Shown here one piece after another: positions 1 through 10,716 of a stretch of 64,000 nucleotides of DNA. The DNA comes from Diplonema papillatum (taxonomy: Eukaryota > Euglenozoa > Diplonemea > Diplonemida > Diplonemidae). The position numbers were made by a program, and so were the translations under genes. The DNA lies in contig JAPJBO010000586.1 in the NCBI GenBank assembly GCA_030068145.1, positions 80,753-144,752 on the forward strand. The letters are read 5' to 3'. The notes beneath the pieces were generated by a model. That model did no database searches and was not told the origin of the DNA. It saw only the letters and a list, made by a program, of their open reading frames with translations. Position 1 is the first letter of the stretch; each line of letters begins with the position of its first letter.

Positions 1-108
1 CTTCAGAAACGTGACGGTCAACCACAGCTTGCAAAGCTTGAAGCGAAGGCAGCACACCGTCCGTCCTGCCCTGTGGAGAGAGAGGCCCTGTACCAGCAGT
101 CGGCTGAT
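1..108. other. Left-edge sequence, no gene seen
   Basis: Short stretch before the first duplicated block. Part of it (roughly 1-50) resembles 5460-5510 upstream of the large repeat-protein exon, both containing a GTGACGGTCAACCA motif followed by CTTGCAAAGCTTGA. No reading frame or RNA gene is supported. Confidence 0.5.
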
Positions 109-1252
109 GTTAATCTTCTAAGACTAGCGTCTTATACTACAAAATAGTCGAGTCGCAGCCCTTGACAAAGACAGATGGAAAAAAGAAGGCGGTTCTAATT
201 ATTCGCTTTTTCTCATGAAAAAAAGGGGGCATCCGTCCTGCTTTAGACTATGTTAACATCCCCCGACCCCTAAACTTTAGTCTACTATTCCCTGCGTTGC
301 ATACTTTCAAGTAGGAAATGTGAAAACGGGGTTTGCCTTTAGGCTTTTCGTGCTATTCTGCAGATGCTATGTTTGTGTGTATGTTGCAAAACGGGTACCT
401 GCGGCTGCACGGTACCACCTCTGGGCTCACGCTCACTTCGCGTCGCCGTAGGAGGAATACTTGCCGGTCGGACACGCGCCTGAGGACGTGGACGACGAGC
501 TGCCGGAAGTCGACAGCGGCTGGCGGTGGGGGTGCCCTCGGACGGCGGCAAGGTGCGCGGGGTCGTCTGCGTCGAACCGGCACGGCTCGCTGAAGGACAC
601 CGAAGCGCGTGACGGCGTCTGGTGGGCGCCGGACAAGCTGGCGAACGACGAGAACCGTTCCTCGGTACCACAGTATGTCATTAGCCGGCTAATGTTAATC
701 TTCTAAGCCTGGCGTCTTATATTGTAAGTTATACGACAAAAAATAGTCTAGTCGCAGATCTTGACAAAGACAGATGGATAAACTCAGGTGGTTCTTATTC
801 TTCGCTTTTTCTCACGAAAAAAAGGGGCAATCGGTCCTGCTTTAGGCTATGTTATGATCTCCCGACTCCTAAACTCAAGAGATCTAGTTTATTATTCCCT
901 GCTTAGCATACTTTCGGGAAAGAAAGCTGCCTGAGGGGTGTGATCTCAGGCCGCCGACGTGATAAAGCCGAAAAAATGGGTACCTGCGGCTGCACGGTGC
1001 CACCTCTGGGCTCACGCTCACTTCGCGTCGCCGCATGGAGGAATACTTGTCGGTTGGACACGCGCCTGAGGACGTGGACGACGAGCTGCCGGAAGTCGAC
1101 AGCGGCTGGCGGTGGGGGTGCCCTCGGACGGCGGCGTGGTGCGCGGGGTCGTCTGCGTCGAACCGGCACGGCTCGCTGAAGGACACCGAAGCGCGTGACG
1201 GCGTCTGGTGGGCGCCGGACAAGCTGGCGAACGACGAGAACCGTTCCTCGGT
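109..1252 (+). repeat. Two-copy direct duplication (585-bp offset) covering the 3' end of the repeat-protein gene
   Basis: Positions 109-666 and 694-1252 are the same block repeated with an offset of 585 bp. Each copy holds about 200 bp of dispersed repeat family A followed by about 270 bp that matches the C-terminal coding end of the minus-strand gene at 884-6880. The right copy is the real gene end. The left copy (about 393-666) is a detached 3' fragment. The middle of the block (about 325-390 against 910-975) is not alike, so one copy has taken a replacement or insertion there. Confidence 0.85.
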
Positions 1253-4200
1253 CGCTAGAGAGGAGCTGCACTGGGCCCGCTCCCGCTGGGCGAGGCTGAA
1301 CTCGACGCAGTCCTCCACCGTCACCAGCCGCACGTCACCGCCCCGTTCCTGCTCCCGATCAGCGCGCGCAGTCGGGTTCCTTTCAACCCCGGGTGTCCCT
1401 GCCTCCGAGCAGATTTCGCTCACTTTCCTCGACGCCCGTTGCGACTGGCTGTCCGCTTCCACCGCCAACGACGACGGCGGCCGGCCCGTCGACGCATCGT
1501 CCGCGCACACCGAAGCCTGCGAAGCCGCGTACAGCGACGGCGCGACCGACTGCCTCTCCTCCGTTGCCATGCTGCTCGTCGTCGACGTGCGGTGCATCGC
1601 GTTCTTGAAGTCGATGCAGTCGTTCACCGTCACCAGCCGGGCGGTCGCGCAATCCGCGTTCGGCGGCGGGTTGGGCTCGGGTGCGTTGCTCAGGACGGTG
1701 TCGTTTTCGAGGTCGTCGTCCTGCTCATCCAGCCTGCGAGACGCCTGCAACGACTGGACATCGGCTTCAACAGCCATCGACGACGGTGGCCTTCCATTGG
1801 ACATCGCGTCTGCGTCTGTGTTGACTCCCGAGATGGAAGTATGCGAGGGGGCGTAGATCGACTGCATGACGGAATGCCTGTCTTCCGTTGCCATGGAGCT
1901 TGTCGTGGAAGTGCGGTGCATCGCGTTCTTGAAGTCGATGCAGTCGTTCACCGTCACCAGCCTGGCAGCAGCGCAAGGCGCGTCCGCCGGTGGATTTGGC
2001 TCAGGTGAGTTGCACGTGATATCATCCTCTTCGTTCAACCTTCGAGAGGGCTCCAAAGACTGGGCGTCGGCTTCAACAGCCATCGATGAAGGCGGCCTTC
2101 CGTTGGACATCGCGTCTGCGTCTGTGTTGACCCCTGAGAAGGAAGCTTGCGAGGGAGCGTAGATCGACTGCATGACGGAATGCCTGTCCTCCGTTGCCAT
2201 GGAGCTCGTCGTGGACGTGCGTTTCATCGCATTCTTGAAGTCGATGCAGTCGTTCAGCGTCACCAGCCGGGCGGCAGCACAGGGTGCCCCTGGCGCCGGG
2301 TTTGGCTCCTGCACAGGCGATTCACCGCCGGCATCGTCTTGGACATCCAGCCTTCGATGTTCCTGCAAAGACTGATCGTCGGCTTCAACCGCCATCGACG
2401 AAGGTGGCCTGCCGTTGGACATTGCATCCGCATCGGTCGCGCCTCCCGCGAGAGAAGCCTGCGAGGGGGCGTATATCGACTGCATCACCGACTGCCTGTC
2501 CTCCGTGGCGATTGAACTCGTCACCGAGGCACGTTGCATGGCAGCTTTGAAGTCAATACAGTCGTTCAGTGTCACAAGCCTGGCAGCTGAGCAACGTGCG
2601 TCGGCCGGCGGGTTGGCCTCTGGCAACGGGGAATGCATGTCGTTCATGTCGCTTCCGCCTTCGTCCTGCTCATCGAGCCTGCGAGACGCCTGCAATGATT
2701 GAACGTCAGCTTCAACCGCCATCGACGACGGTGGCCGCCCGTTGGACATCGCGTCTGCGTCCGTGTTGACTCCCGAGATGGAAGCTTGCGAGGGGGCGTA
2801 GATCGACTGCATGACGGAATGCCTGTCTTCCGTTGCCATGGAGCTCGTTGTCGACGTGCGGTGCATCGCGTTCTTGAAGTCAATGCAGTCGTTCACCGTC
2901 ACCAGCCGGGCGGTTGCACAAGGCGCGGTTGGCGGCGGGTTGGGCTCGGGTGAGTTGCTCAGGATGGAGTCGTTTTCGAGGTCGTCCTGCTCATCCAGTC
3001 TGCGAGACGCCTGTAAAGACTGGGCGTCGGCTTCAACAGCCATCGACGATGGTGGCCGTCCGTTGGACATCGCGTCTGCGTCCGTGTTGACTCCCGAGAT
3101 GGAAGCTTGCGAGGGAGCGTAGATCGACTGCATGACGGAATGCCTGTCTTCCGTTGCCATGGAGCTCGTTGTCGACGTGCGGTGCATCGCGTTCTTGAAG
3201 TCAATGCAGTCGTTCACCGTCACCAGCCGGGCGGTTGCACAAGGCGCGGTTGGCGGCGGGTTGGGCTCGGGTGAGTTGCTCAGGATGGAGTCGTTTTCGA
3301 GGTCGTCCTGCTCATCCAGTCTGCGAGACGCCTGTAAAGACTGGGCGTCGGCTTCAACAGCCATCGACGATGGTGGCCGTCCGTTGGACATCGCGTCTGC
3401 GTCTGTGTTGACTCCCGAGATGGAAGCATGCGAGGGGGCGTAGATCGACTGCATGACGGAATGCCTGTCCTCCGTAGCCATGGAGCTCGTCGTGGAAGTG
3501 CGGTGCATCGCGTTCTTGAAGTCGATGCAGTCGTTCACCGTCACGAGTCGGGCGGTGGCGCAAGGCGCGTCAGCCGGTGGATTAGGCTCAGGGGAGCGGT
3601 GGGGGGACGAGTTGGTTTCAGTGTCGTCGAGGTGCCGCGACGCTTGCAAGGACTGCGCGTCAGCTTCGACTGCCAGCGAAGACGGGGGCTTGCCGGCTGA
3701 CGCCGCGTCCGCTGCGTCTGTGGCGGCGCCTGCGGCGGAGGCGCGAGACGGCGCGCGGAAGGACTGCGCGAGCGACTGGCGGTCCTGCGTGGCAATTGAG
3801 GTGTTCGTCGACGTGCGGTGCATCGCGAGCTTGAAGTTGACGCAGTCGTCGACCGTCACCAGCCGCGCGCCGCCGCACGACGACTCAAGCGGCGGGTTTG
3901 GCACCGGACCCGGCGACATCGCCTCCGACTCGGAAACCTCCGTTTCGAACCCCCGCGACGCCGCCAGCGGCGAGCCCTCGGCTTCCACCGCGAGCGACGA
4001 CGCCCGCTTGATCGACGGAAGCGCGGAGCTTGGCTCGAGGACGTCCCCCCACCCAGGCTTCCCGGCGAGCGACGCTTGCGAGGGAGTGTACAAGGAGGGA
4101 GGGGCGGAGGCTCTGTCCTCGGTTGCGACCGAGGAGCTGGTGGACGGCCGGTGTTGCTCGAGCTTGAAGTCGATGCAGTCGTTCACCGTCACCAGCCGCG

Positions 4201-6880
4201 CCCCTCGGAACGCTGCTCGTGCTTCGGGGGGTACACATGGGGACGAGCACTCGTCTCCGCCGTCCGGAATTCCGTCGTCAAGCAGGGCCGATGGGTCGAG
4301 GGACGTCAGGTCCGCTTCGACTTGCATCGAGTTTGCTTGCCTTTCGCTGTCGTCCGGGTCTGCCGAGCCCGCGTCCCACGCCCGTCTGCCGGCCAGCGAC
4401 GCCTGTGACGGTGTATACACCGACGGCGGCTGGGACGCGCGGTCTTCCGTGGCAACCGACGACGTCGACCGGCGGTGCTGCGCGATCTTGAAGTCGATGC
4501 AGTCGTTGATCGTCACCAGCCGCGCGCCCCCGGGACAACCCGCGTCGAGAGAGCCCTCTGCCGGCTGCGGCGCTGCCGGAGACGCCGGCCCGTCGTCGGC
4601 AAGCTCCTCCAACCGGTTCGACAGCCTCACCGAGCACGCGTCCGTCCCTTCCACGACCATCGAACTCGCAGGGTTCGCAGGGGTTTCGGGGTTGTCGTCG
4701 CCGCCTTCTTCGGAGCCCGCGTCCCACATCCTCTTCCCCCCGCCGAGCGAAGCCTGCGACGGTGTGTAAACCGACGGCGGGACGGATGCCCTGTCTTCGG
4801 TAGCCACGGAGCTGGTGGATGGTCGGTGCTGCGCGATTTTGAAGTCGATGCAGTCGTTGATGGTGACCAGCCGGGCGCCAGGGCAGACGGCCGAGCCGGC
4901 AGGATTCGCGGACGGCGCCGGGGACGCCGGGGGGAAGGAGTCGTCGGGGTTGGTCATGAAGGAAGACCGGGGGCCTGGCACCAGGGTGAGGGACGTGGGG
5001 GTGCGATGCGTGGCCCTGGTGTTGGACGGTGCGACGGGGGTGCCCGCGCCACCCTCGTTGACGGAGTCGATGTCGGATGCCCCTCGGTCGTCCAGTGTTC
5101 CCAGACCCGCTGACAGACCGTCGGCCTCCACCAATAGTGAAGCGCCGTCCCATGTCCTCCCGGGGGTGTTCCGGCCGCCGGGGGTGCAAATGGAAGGCGG
5201 GCCGGAGGCTCGGTCAGGGTTCTGCGCGCTGCCGCCCAGCAGGCTGCGGCCCTCCGCGGGATCGTCCAGCTTGATCGCGGTGTCGACGGACCGGCGGTCG
5301 AACTCGACAGCCATCGACGTGGCGTCTTCGTCGCCGCCTTCGTCCTCGCCGTCTCCCCCGGTGCTGCCGTCGCACCACTTCCTCCCGACAACCGATGCCT
5401 GCGAGGTTTGTTCCGTACGCCTCACCCCCCGCACGAAAAAAAAAAGAAAAAGGCCGTTCCAGGAACGTGACGGTCAACCATAACTTGCAAAGCTTGAGTC
5501 GGAGGCAGCACAGTGCCACAACCCCGTCCGCTTTGCCTGTGGCTGACCGTCTCTACGAGCTTGTGTTCAGCGCAAGCGCCAAGCTCCAAGGTGCGCCACG
5601 CCTTGATGCCCTAGTTTGGGAAATCGGTAGCCACTTGCCCCGTAGGCCCGTGGCTCTGCAGTACCGCCGAGCACGTGAAGCTTGGCTCCCGTGTAGCAGG
5701 CTTTCCCTGGTGCACCTCCCGCACGAAATAATAGAATAGCGTTCGTCACACAACCGCGGCTGATACAAAGCTTTTTCTGTTGACGCTTTTGCGTACAACG
5801 TGGTGTGTCGCATCGTTTCTGTGGAAAACTGGGGATGCAAGGCGCAAAGAAAACGTAACGGTTGGCAGTGACGAGCTTGTCGCATTTCCTCCGATAGTTC
5901 AGAGATGGTGTTTTTTTAGAGGGCAAGTTTTGTGTTGAAAGTACGCCAACACTGCAGGGCGCTTCGTTTCTGTGGGAAACTGGGGATGCAAGGCGCAAAG
6001 AAAACGTAACGGTAGGCAGTGACGAGCTTGACACATTTCCTCCGATAGTTCAGAGATGGTGTTTTTTTAGAGGGCAAGTTTTGTGTTGAAAGTACGCCCA
6101 TACTGCAGGGAATAGTTGACTAGACCTCTTGACTTTGTGCTAACCACGAATTGGGGAGTCGGGAGAACCTGCAAAGCCAAAAGCAGGACCGACCCCCCCC
6201 GTTCGTGAGAAAAAGCGAAGAATAAAAACACCTTTTTTCCGTCTTTCTTTGTCAAGAGCTGCAACTCAACTATTCCAAACAGAAATAGTCGGGTGCTAGG
6301 CTTCTGTGTCTATGCCGCTACGTCGACGCCGGATGCCCCTCGGTCGTCCAGTGTTCCCAGACCCGCTGACAGACCGTCGGCCTCCACCAATAGTGAAGCG
6401 TCATCCCATGTCCTGGTGTAAATTTGTTGCATTAGTGTGTGGGCCTTTGTCTCCGCTGCCGGCAAATGTCCGCTGAAGTCAAACTGACACGTTCCCTGAC
6501 CAACGATTGTCACCAGAAACGCGAAGGCGGGTCGGAGGGGGACGTACCTGGGAGGGCGTGTACACCGACGGGAGCACCGAGGTGCGGTCTTCGGTGGCGA
6601 CGGAGCTCGTCGACGGCCGCTGGAGCGCGATTCTGAAGTCGACGCAGTCCTCGACGGTGACCAGCCGCGCCCCGCTGCAGGCGGCCGCGGGCGGCGGGTT
6701 CTCGGCACCGGGCGGCGAGCACGGATCGTCGGCGGTGAACGACGCGGCCGAATGGCCCAGGACGCCCTGCCCCGGCGACTGCGCAGCGGTCGGCTGTTTT
6801 GTTGGTCGGTTCATTTGTTGTCTTTCGTGTTGACCCGTACGGGACGAGCCGCAGCTGGAAGACTGAGAGAGTATTAGCAT
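884..6880 (-). CDS. Large repeat protein with RLVT-x-x-DC motifs, two-exon model
   Basis: Function unknown. The model joins exon A (6880-6548, 111 codons) to exon B (5398-884, 1504 codons plus stop). Exon A ends in a CAG followed by the donor GTACGT. Exon B starts after a GCAG acceptor, and the join restores the repeat unit in phase 0 (YTPSQ then ASVVG). The protein of about 1615 residues holds 13 units of about 107 residues, one in exon A and twelve in exon B. Each unit has RLVT-[VIL]-x-DC-x-x-F, then a Ser/Thr-rich ATEDR stretch, PSQAS and SSMAVEAD. Units 6 and 7 (about 2811-3452) are nearly identical 321-bp copies. No signal peptide, membrane segment or enzyme motif is visible. Exon A is preceded by a CTCTCTCAG tract, so the true start may lie in an upstream exon. 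The C-terminal unit (near 1000-1320) is the most diverged. Scaffold or phospho-target roles are guesses from Ser/Thr content only. Confidence 0.72.
5814..6115 (+). repeat. Two-copy 151-bp tandem repeat in the intron
   Basis: The block beginning CGTTTCTGTGGAAAACTGG at 5814 recurs at 5965 with only a few substitutions. The second copy ends where an inverted copy of dispersed family A starts. Confidence 0.85.
6103..6295 (-). repeat. Dispersed repeat family A, inverted copy
   Basis: The reverse complement matches copies at 109-320, 694-910, 7620-7775 and 25862-26065. Shared blocks are CTTGACAAAG, a TTCGCTTTTTCTCACGAA-like segment, GGTCGGTCCTGCTTT, CCCGACTCC and a final ACTATTCCCTGC. It sits inside the intron of the RLVT-repeat gene. 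Confidence 0.8.
6310..6420 (-). pseudogene. Detached copy of an exon B 5' segment
   Basis: The minus-strand translation around TWDDASLLVEADGLSAGLG nearly repeats residues encoded near 5070-5160 of exon B (TWDGASLLVEADGLSAGLG). The fragment lies in the intron upstream of exon B, has no splice signals that would place it in the coding frame, and diverges on both sides. It is best read as an upstream duplicate of the 5' part of that exon. Confidence 0.75.
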
Positions 6881-6919
6881 ACTTTCAAAAAAAAAAAAAG
6901 AGAAAAAGTCCTTAGAGGA

Positions 6920-7060
6920 CTAACACAATTCGTTTATTTCCTTAGAGGTACCAAACAATTTGTTTATTTCCTTAGAGGTACCAAAATCGAAATTCTCTAA
7001 GTACATTTCTCAGCCAATTTGGCCTAAAAACAATTTTGGAAATTTCCTTAGAGGTACCAA
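6920..7060 (+). repeat. Short repeats around CCTTAGAGGTACCAAA
   Basis: The motif TTTCCTTAGAGGTACCAAA occurs three times (near 6940, 6970 and 7045), with a fourth partial copy at 6908, mixed with AATTTGTTTATT. AT-rich, non-coding in appearance. Confidence 0.8.
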
Positions 7061-7129
7061 AATTTGGCTTGAAATTGTTCCCAGACTTTTTGGCTGGAAA
7101 TGCACTTTGTGTTTTTTTTTGGGTCAAAA

Positions 7130-7378
7130 TTCAACATTTTCCAGATTTTGGCCGTTTTTGCCGATTTTTCCAGATTCTGGCCATTTTGGGCCATTTTAGC
7201 CGATTTTTCCAGATTTTGGCCATTTTGGGCCATTTTTGCCGATTTATTCCAGTTTTTGGCCTTTTTGGGCCATTTTTGCCGATTTTTCCAATTTTGGGCC
7301 ATTTTTGCCGATTTTTCCAGTATTTGGCCATTTTGGGCCATTTTTGCCGATTTTTCCAGTTTTTGGCCGTACTTTCAA
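7130..7378 (+). repeat. Minisatellite of TTTTTGCCGATTTTTCCAG units
   Basis: Imperfect tandem repeat with a period of roughly 36-40 bp made of GCCGATTTTTCCAG followed by TTTTGGCCATTTTGGGCC. Both strands are open and give Phe-rich or Lys-rich translations, which is an effect of the repeat and not evidence of a gene. Confidence 0.85.
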
Positions 7379-7613
7379 GAACATTTCCGGAGTTGGGGCT
7401 TGCACTGATAAACGAAGCAACGGACGATCAGCATCAACTGACCAAAGGTGATGGAAATGATAAGGCAAAAGTTTCTTGTTCTTCGCGTGTACAGGGTATA
7501 AACCTCTCTGGGGGAGGTTTTCCTGTATTAGCACTTTTTTCGTTGGCTTCGTTTTCTCTTTCATGTGCAACCGTTGTTCCGGAAATGTTCCCGTCAGTAC
7601 AGATGTACTATTA
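7378..7613 (+). repeat. Dispersed repeat family C, copy 1
   Basis: Matches 27942-28160 and, with more divergence, 24018-24370. It starts near TTCCGGAGTTGGGGCTTGCACT and ends near GTTGTTCCGGAAATG plus CAGTACAGATGTACT. The inner part contains GATCAGCATCAACTG and TTTCTTGTTCTTCGC. Non-coding, likely a small mobile element. Confidence 0.8.
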
Positions 7614-7619
7614 AAAAAA

Positions 7620-7775
7620 AAATGAAGGTGCTTTTATGCTTCGGATTTTTCTCACGAACGGAGGGGTCGGTCCTGCTTTTAACTTTGTAGGTTCTCCCGA
7701 CTCCCCAAATCGTGGTTAGCACAAGCCCGAGAGGTCCAGTCAACTACTCCCTGCAGGATAAGAATGCTTTCAAGA
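7620..7775 (+). repeat. Dispersed repeat family A, copy
   Basis: Shares GGATTTTTCTCACGAA, GGTCGGTCCTGCTTTTA, CTCCCGACTCCCC and ACTACTCCCTGCAGG with the other copies. It follows family C directly. Confidence 0.8.
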
Positions 7776-7841
7776 ACATATTATTTAGGTATTTAGGTAT
7801 TCAGGCAAATTTGCTTCATATCCCGGTTCAACACAAATTTT

Positions 7842-8080
7842 TGTGCGGCAGCGGCGGCGCCCGGCTGGGAAATAGCGGGTGGGTTGTCCTCTGCGGCTTC
7901 GCTCTGCGCAGCCGACGAAAGCGTGCACGACGCCGCGCGGCCGCTGCCGCCCCCGCGGCCGGGGCCAGCTCGCTCCGGGGGCGCCGTCGGCGAAACACGG
8001 GACGCGACACTCCCCGGAGCCGCGTGCGTGTCGCATAGGTCGTCCTGCGACGTGGTCTTCGCACGAGACACCCGGGCTTG
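7842..8080 (-). pseudogene. 3' copy of the 8.4-9.0 kb exon, offset 597 bp
   Basis: The minus-strand translation repeats about 75 residues of the neighbouring exon (DPCDTHAAPGSVASRVSP and what follows) with scattered changes, then loses similarity. The copy lies on the 3' side of the source exon, as seen for other genes in this window. Confidence 0.8.
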
Positions 8081-8098
8081 GGCCTCGCCTTTTTGTCG

Positions 8099-8225
8099 TC
8101 AATTGCGAGGGGTGAAGTTCCGATGTTTTCGGGATAGCGAAGGGGATATTAACCATTGTAATAAGTGTTGGGTACTCGTCGGGTATAATAATCTTCTAAG
8201 ACCTGCGATCTTATACGTTTTGTGT
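8099..8225 (+). repeat. Dispersed repeat family D, copy 1
   Basis: Matches 39580-39712: a GGGGTGAAGTTCCGATGTTTTC-like start, ATTAACCATTGTA, AGTGTTGGGTACTCGTCGG and an end of TAATCTTCTAAGA then GATCTTATACG. The TAATCTTCTAAG end is shared with family A at 109 and 694. Confidence 0.7.
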
Positions 8226-8366
8226 GTGCGTGCCGTGATCGTTTTCCCACTGGTATTTACCCTGTGTATATTCAGGTAAGGAATTCTGATCAACCACCAA
8301 AACACGCTGTCTACGTCTTTTTAGCCTGCACAATGCATTGAAGGGCAACCCGCAAGATTGTTAGTA
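8226..8366. other. Short gap, nothing recognised
   Basis: Part of it (about 8310-8360, TTTTTAGCCTGCACAATGCATTGAAGGGCAACC) is echoed at 62130-62180, so it belongs to another dispersed repeat. No gene. Confidence 0.5.
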
Positions 8367-9040
8367 CTAAAATGATACCTCGGTGTCCAGCGACGTCGTC
8401 GTCGGCTGGCGGAGGGCGCTCAACCCGGGGACGCCAGGGGCCGCAGGGGCGGCGCCCGGCTGCGAATCAGCGGGCGGGTTGTCTTCTACGGCCTCGCTCT
8501 GCGCAGCCGACGAAAGCGTGCGCGACGCCGCGCGGCCGCCGCCGCCCCCGCGGCCGGGGCCAGCTCGCTCCGGGCGTGCCGTCGGCGAAACACGGGACGC
8601 GACACTCCCCGGAGCCGCGTGCGTGTCGCACGGGTCGTCATGCGACGTGGTCTTCGCACGAGGCACCCGGGCTTGGCCTTCGTCGTCGGCCGCCGGGAGG
8701 GAGCGGGTCTGCGATGCCGGAGACTGGGTGCGGGTGGAGGTGGTGTGCGGGGGCTTGGCAGACTTCATGGCTTGGGCGAAATTCGCGCAGTCGTCCAAGG
8801 TGACCAGCCGGGTGCCCCCGGGCTGCGACTCGGGCGGCGGGTTCTCGGCTACGGAGTCTGCCCTGTCGAACGACGTGCGCGTGCCCAGAGACGCGGCCTG
8901 CGACGCGGCTGGTTCGGTGGCAGCGGATGAAGGGTCGCGCGTCGTCGGCGCGCAGAGGCTCACCTTCTTCGGCGGAGAGCTGAAGTCGGCGAAGTCGTCG
9001 TCATCGCACGCGAGCTCAGCAGCTCCGTGATCAGTCGCAG
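8367..9040 (-). CDS. RLVT-type exon, related to the neighbouring repeat gene (partial)
   Basis: An open minus-strand stretch with one more RLVTLDDC-x-x-F unit and the same pattern of NPPP linkers as the 884-6880 gene. It starts after an ATACAG acceptor-like site near 9050, where low-complexity TG-rich DNA ends. It reads ACDDDDFADFSSPPKK early on, and it ends at a stop shortly after TTTSLDTE. That end lines up with the TSSMATED part of the unit, and GAG followed by GTATCA could be a donor. It is therefore either the last exon of a separate short gene or an upstream exon of the 884-6880 gene. The first residues of the longest open frame (9158-9050) come from the TG-rich tract and are probably not coding. 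Function unknown. Confidence 0.5.
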
Positions 9041-9049
9041 GGGGGGCTG

Positions 9050-9300
9050 TATTGTAATGTTGCGTGTGTGTGTGTACATCGCCCATGACCAGAACGAGTA
9101 TGCGTACTTGGGCGTATTGTGTGTTTGGGTGTGCATAGTTGTAGGGTTGTGTGTACACCGGGCATGCATAGATGTGGCTTGTGTGCTACCTTGCCTGGCG
9201 TATTGCAGTGCAGGTTGTGCAGTGTATCCGTTGCGTGTCTTGTGTATTATGGATTGTGTATGTATTGTGGGTATGCATGGTGTATTGTGTGAAGACTTCA
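9050..9300 (+). repeat. TG-rich low-complexity tract
   Basis: Many TGTGTG, TGTATTG and TGCATAG runs with no clear period. A second similar tract lies at about 9435-9640. Both border copies of the same exon start, so they look like duplicated intron or 5' flank sequence. Confidence 0.7.
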
Positions 9301-9324
9301 TGTACGTGAATTGTGCACGGTTCG

Positions 9325-9430
9325 GGCGTCGTCGGCGCGCAGAGGCTCACCTTCTTCGGCGGAGAGCTGAAGTCGGCGAATTCGTCGTCATCACGCGAGC
9401 GCAGCAGCTCCGTGATCAGTCGCAGGGGGG
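9325..9430 (-). pseudogene. Upstream copy of the 5' end of the 8.4-9.0 kb exon
   Basis: About 105 bp repeats 8943-9050, including the ATACAG acceptor-like site and the ACTGATCACGGAG start. Two bases are missing in the GCGTG-ATGACGAC region relative to the other copy, which brings a stop into frame. It lies on the 5' side of the source exon. Confidence 0.8.
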
Positions 9431-9755
9431 GACTGTATCATAACAGAATGCGTGTGTGCTTGTGAGTTTTTGTACAGAGTGTTGATCGTGTATTGCCTAC
9501 GACCAGCACGTGTGTTGTGTGGAATAGTTGTGCGCATTGTGGTGTCTCGTGTGTGCACTGTGCATCCGAAGAGGTGCTGTTGTGTGTAGCTTGCCCGTAT
9601 ATCTTGTGCAGGTCGCAGGACTGTGTACATAGACGTGAATTCTGCGTGGCTTGCGCGAAATCGGGCAATCGTCCAAATGTGGTCGACTACGTTGGTACAG
9701 CACGAACGTTCCCAAGATTCCATTCTCTTTCCCGCGAGCGGGCGGGCGCCGGCCC
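9431..9755. other. TG-rich DNA, no gene supported
   Basis: Continuation of the duplicated TG-rich flank, grading into unique sequence. Open frames run through it on both strands but show no recognisable domain. Confidence 0.5.
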
Positions 9756-10038
9756 CGCCAATTACGCCATCACCAGCAAGGAAGGCATCAGCGCCGGTAA
9801 AGCGAAGACGAGAGACGACGACCTCCAACGGAAGAAGAAGTGCCCAGCGCCGCCCGTAAAAGCGAAGGCAAAGGCAGCAGAAGCATGCAAACCGGCAAGG
9901 AAGGAAAGAGCCGCAAAGCGACCGCGCGAAGACGATGATTCGAATATGCGCAAACGCCAGAAGCAAGACACGGTACATCGAAGAGGTAGTCATCCAGAGG
10001 CTAATGCAGATTCTCGCCACAGATTCTTTGCATTCTAA
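9756..10038 (+). pseudogene. Lys/Arg-rich tail with KRPREDDD and RHRFFAF ending (family K)
   Basis: An open plus-strand end, rich in Lys and Arg, with an NLS-like KRPREDDD, then MRKRQKQ and a last motif RHRFFAF before the stop. Two further copies lie at 37930-38160 and 38190-38574, the latter ending RHRLFAC. The DNA after the stop (CTAACCCAAA) is also shared. It looks like a repeated last exon of a basic, possibly nuclear, protein. No start or partner exon is identified. Confidence 0.45.
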
Positions 10039-10182
10039 CCCAAAGCTTTCCCAGACACGGTTTGCGGCGACAAGTTTCTCATTTCCCCCGACATTTCATG
10101 TAGGAGGTAAAAAATACTCTAGGGACTGCCTTGTGCTCATTTCGAAGGAGGCTCGAGGGGGAGAAACAATAAAACTACAAAG

Positions 10183-10716
10183 GAAGCACAGGTTTTTTCC
10201 TGAGCGGGCCACCTGCCCACCTACTTCGCAAAACGAAAAGGTGGGTCCCCCAGATCTTCCCCATTGTGTAGTCGAAATCCTGGTTGGACGGAATTGAGCG
10301 AAATTTTCCCCGCCACAGCATCAAACTGTAGCTCAATTGACAGTGGACTTCTGTCCTGAGCGGCCGGGTTCAAACCCTGCCGGAGACACTTTTTACCTGA
10401 CTTCCTCCACCAGTTTCTGCGCTTTCAAACCATCATCCAAAAGTTGGGACAACCCTCAAACGTCAGTTTGGGTTGTCTGAAAAGTGGTCTAAAGTACTGT
10501 AGGTGTAGATTGCTAAGTGCCCCCCGCACCCCCCTGTTTCTCATGTTTTCTGGCGGGATATCTGAACATTTTCTGAAAACCTCGCGCAGAACACCAATCC
10601 GGAGTGATTCCAGAATCCTGGAAAACCAGACCCTCCTGGGGGGAAAAGGTGGGTCCCCCAGGCCCCCCTATAAATGGTGGGCAGGTGGCCCGCTCAGGAA
10701 AAAATCTGTGCTCCCG
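10183..10716. mobile_element. 534-bp element with about 38-bp TIRs, nested in family B
   Basis: The left end (GAAGCACAGGTTTTTTCCTG and on through GGGCCACCTGCCCACC) is the inverted match of the right end, with about two mismatches. It interrupts a family B repeat at a site that is continuous in other copies (CTACAAAGTGGGTC). AAG is present on both sides (10180-10182 and 10717-10719), which fits a 3-bp target duplication. It has no coding capacity, so it is non-autonomous. The inner part has a tRNA-like segment. Confidence 0.85.
10326..10397 (+). tRNA. tRNA-like segment (probable pseudogene) inside the 534-bp element
   Basis: TAGCTCAATTGACAGTGG resembles a D arm and A box. GGGTTCAAACCC is a good B box and T loop, and TTTTT follows like a Pol III terminator. 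However, the two presumed acceptor ends do not pair and the anticodon arm has only a short loop. It is best read as a tRNA-derived or Pol III promoter-like remnant. Confidence 0.3.

Larger units (their letters stand above)
5399..6547 (-). other. Intron of the RLVT-repeat gene, filled with repeats
   Basis: An 1149-bp intron inferred from the GTACGT donor (6547-6542) and GCAG acceptor (5402-5399). It contains a long T-rich tract next to the acceptor, a two-copy 151-bp tandem repeat, an inverted copy of dispersed family A and a partial copy of the gene's own exon B start. No spliced transcript was available, so the boundaries rest on repeat-frame continuity and consensus splice sites. Confidence 0.65.

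Noticed and set aside
7036..7614. Phe-rich open frame of 192 codons
   Set aside because: Produced by the GCCGATTTTTCCAG minisatellite and family C; not gene-like.
8426..9030. Plus-strand frames opposite the 8.4-kb exon
   Set aside because: The minus strand keeps the RLVT..DC..F motif shared with the neighbouring gene, so the plus-strand frames are shadows.
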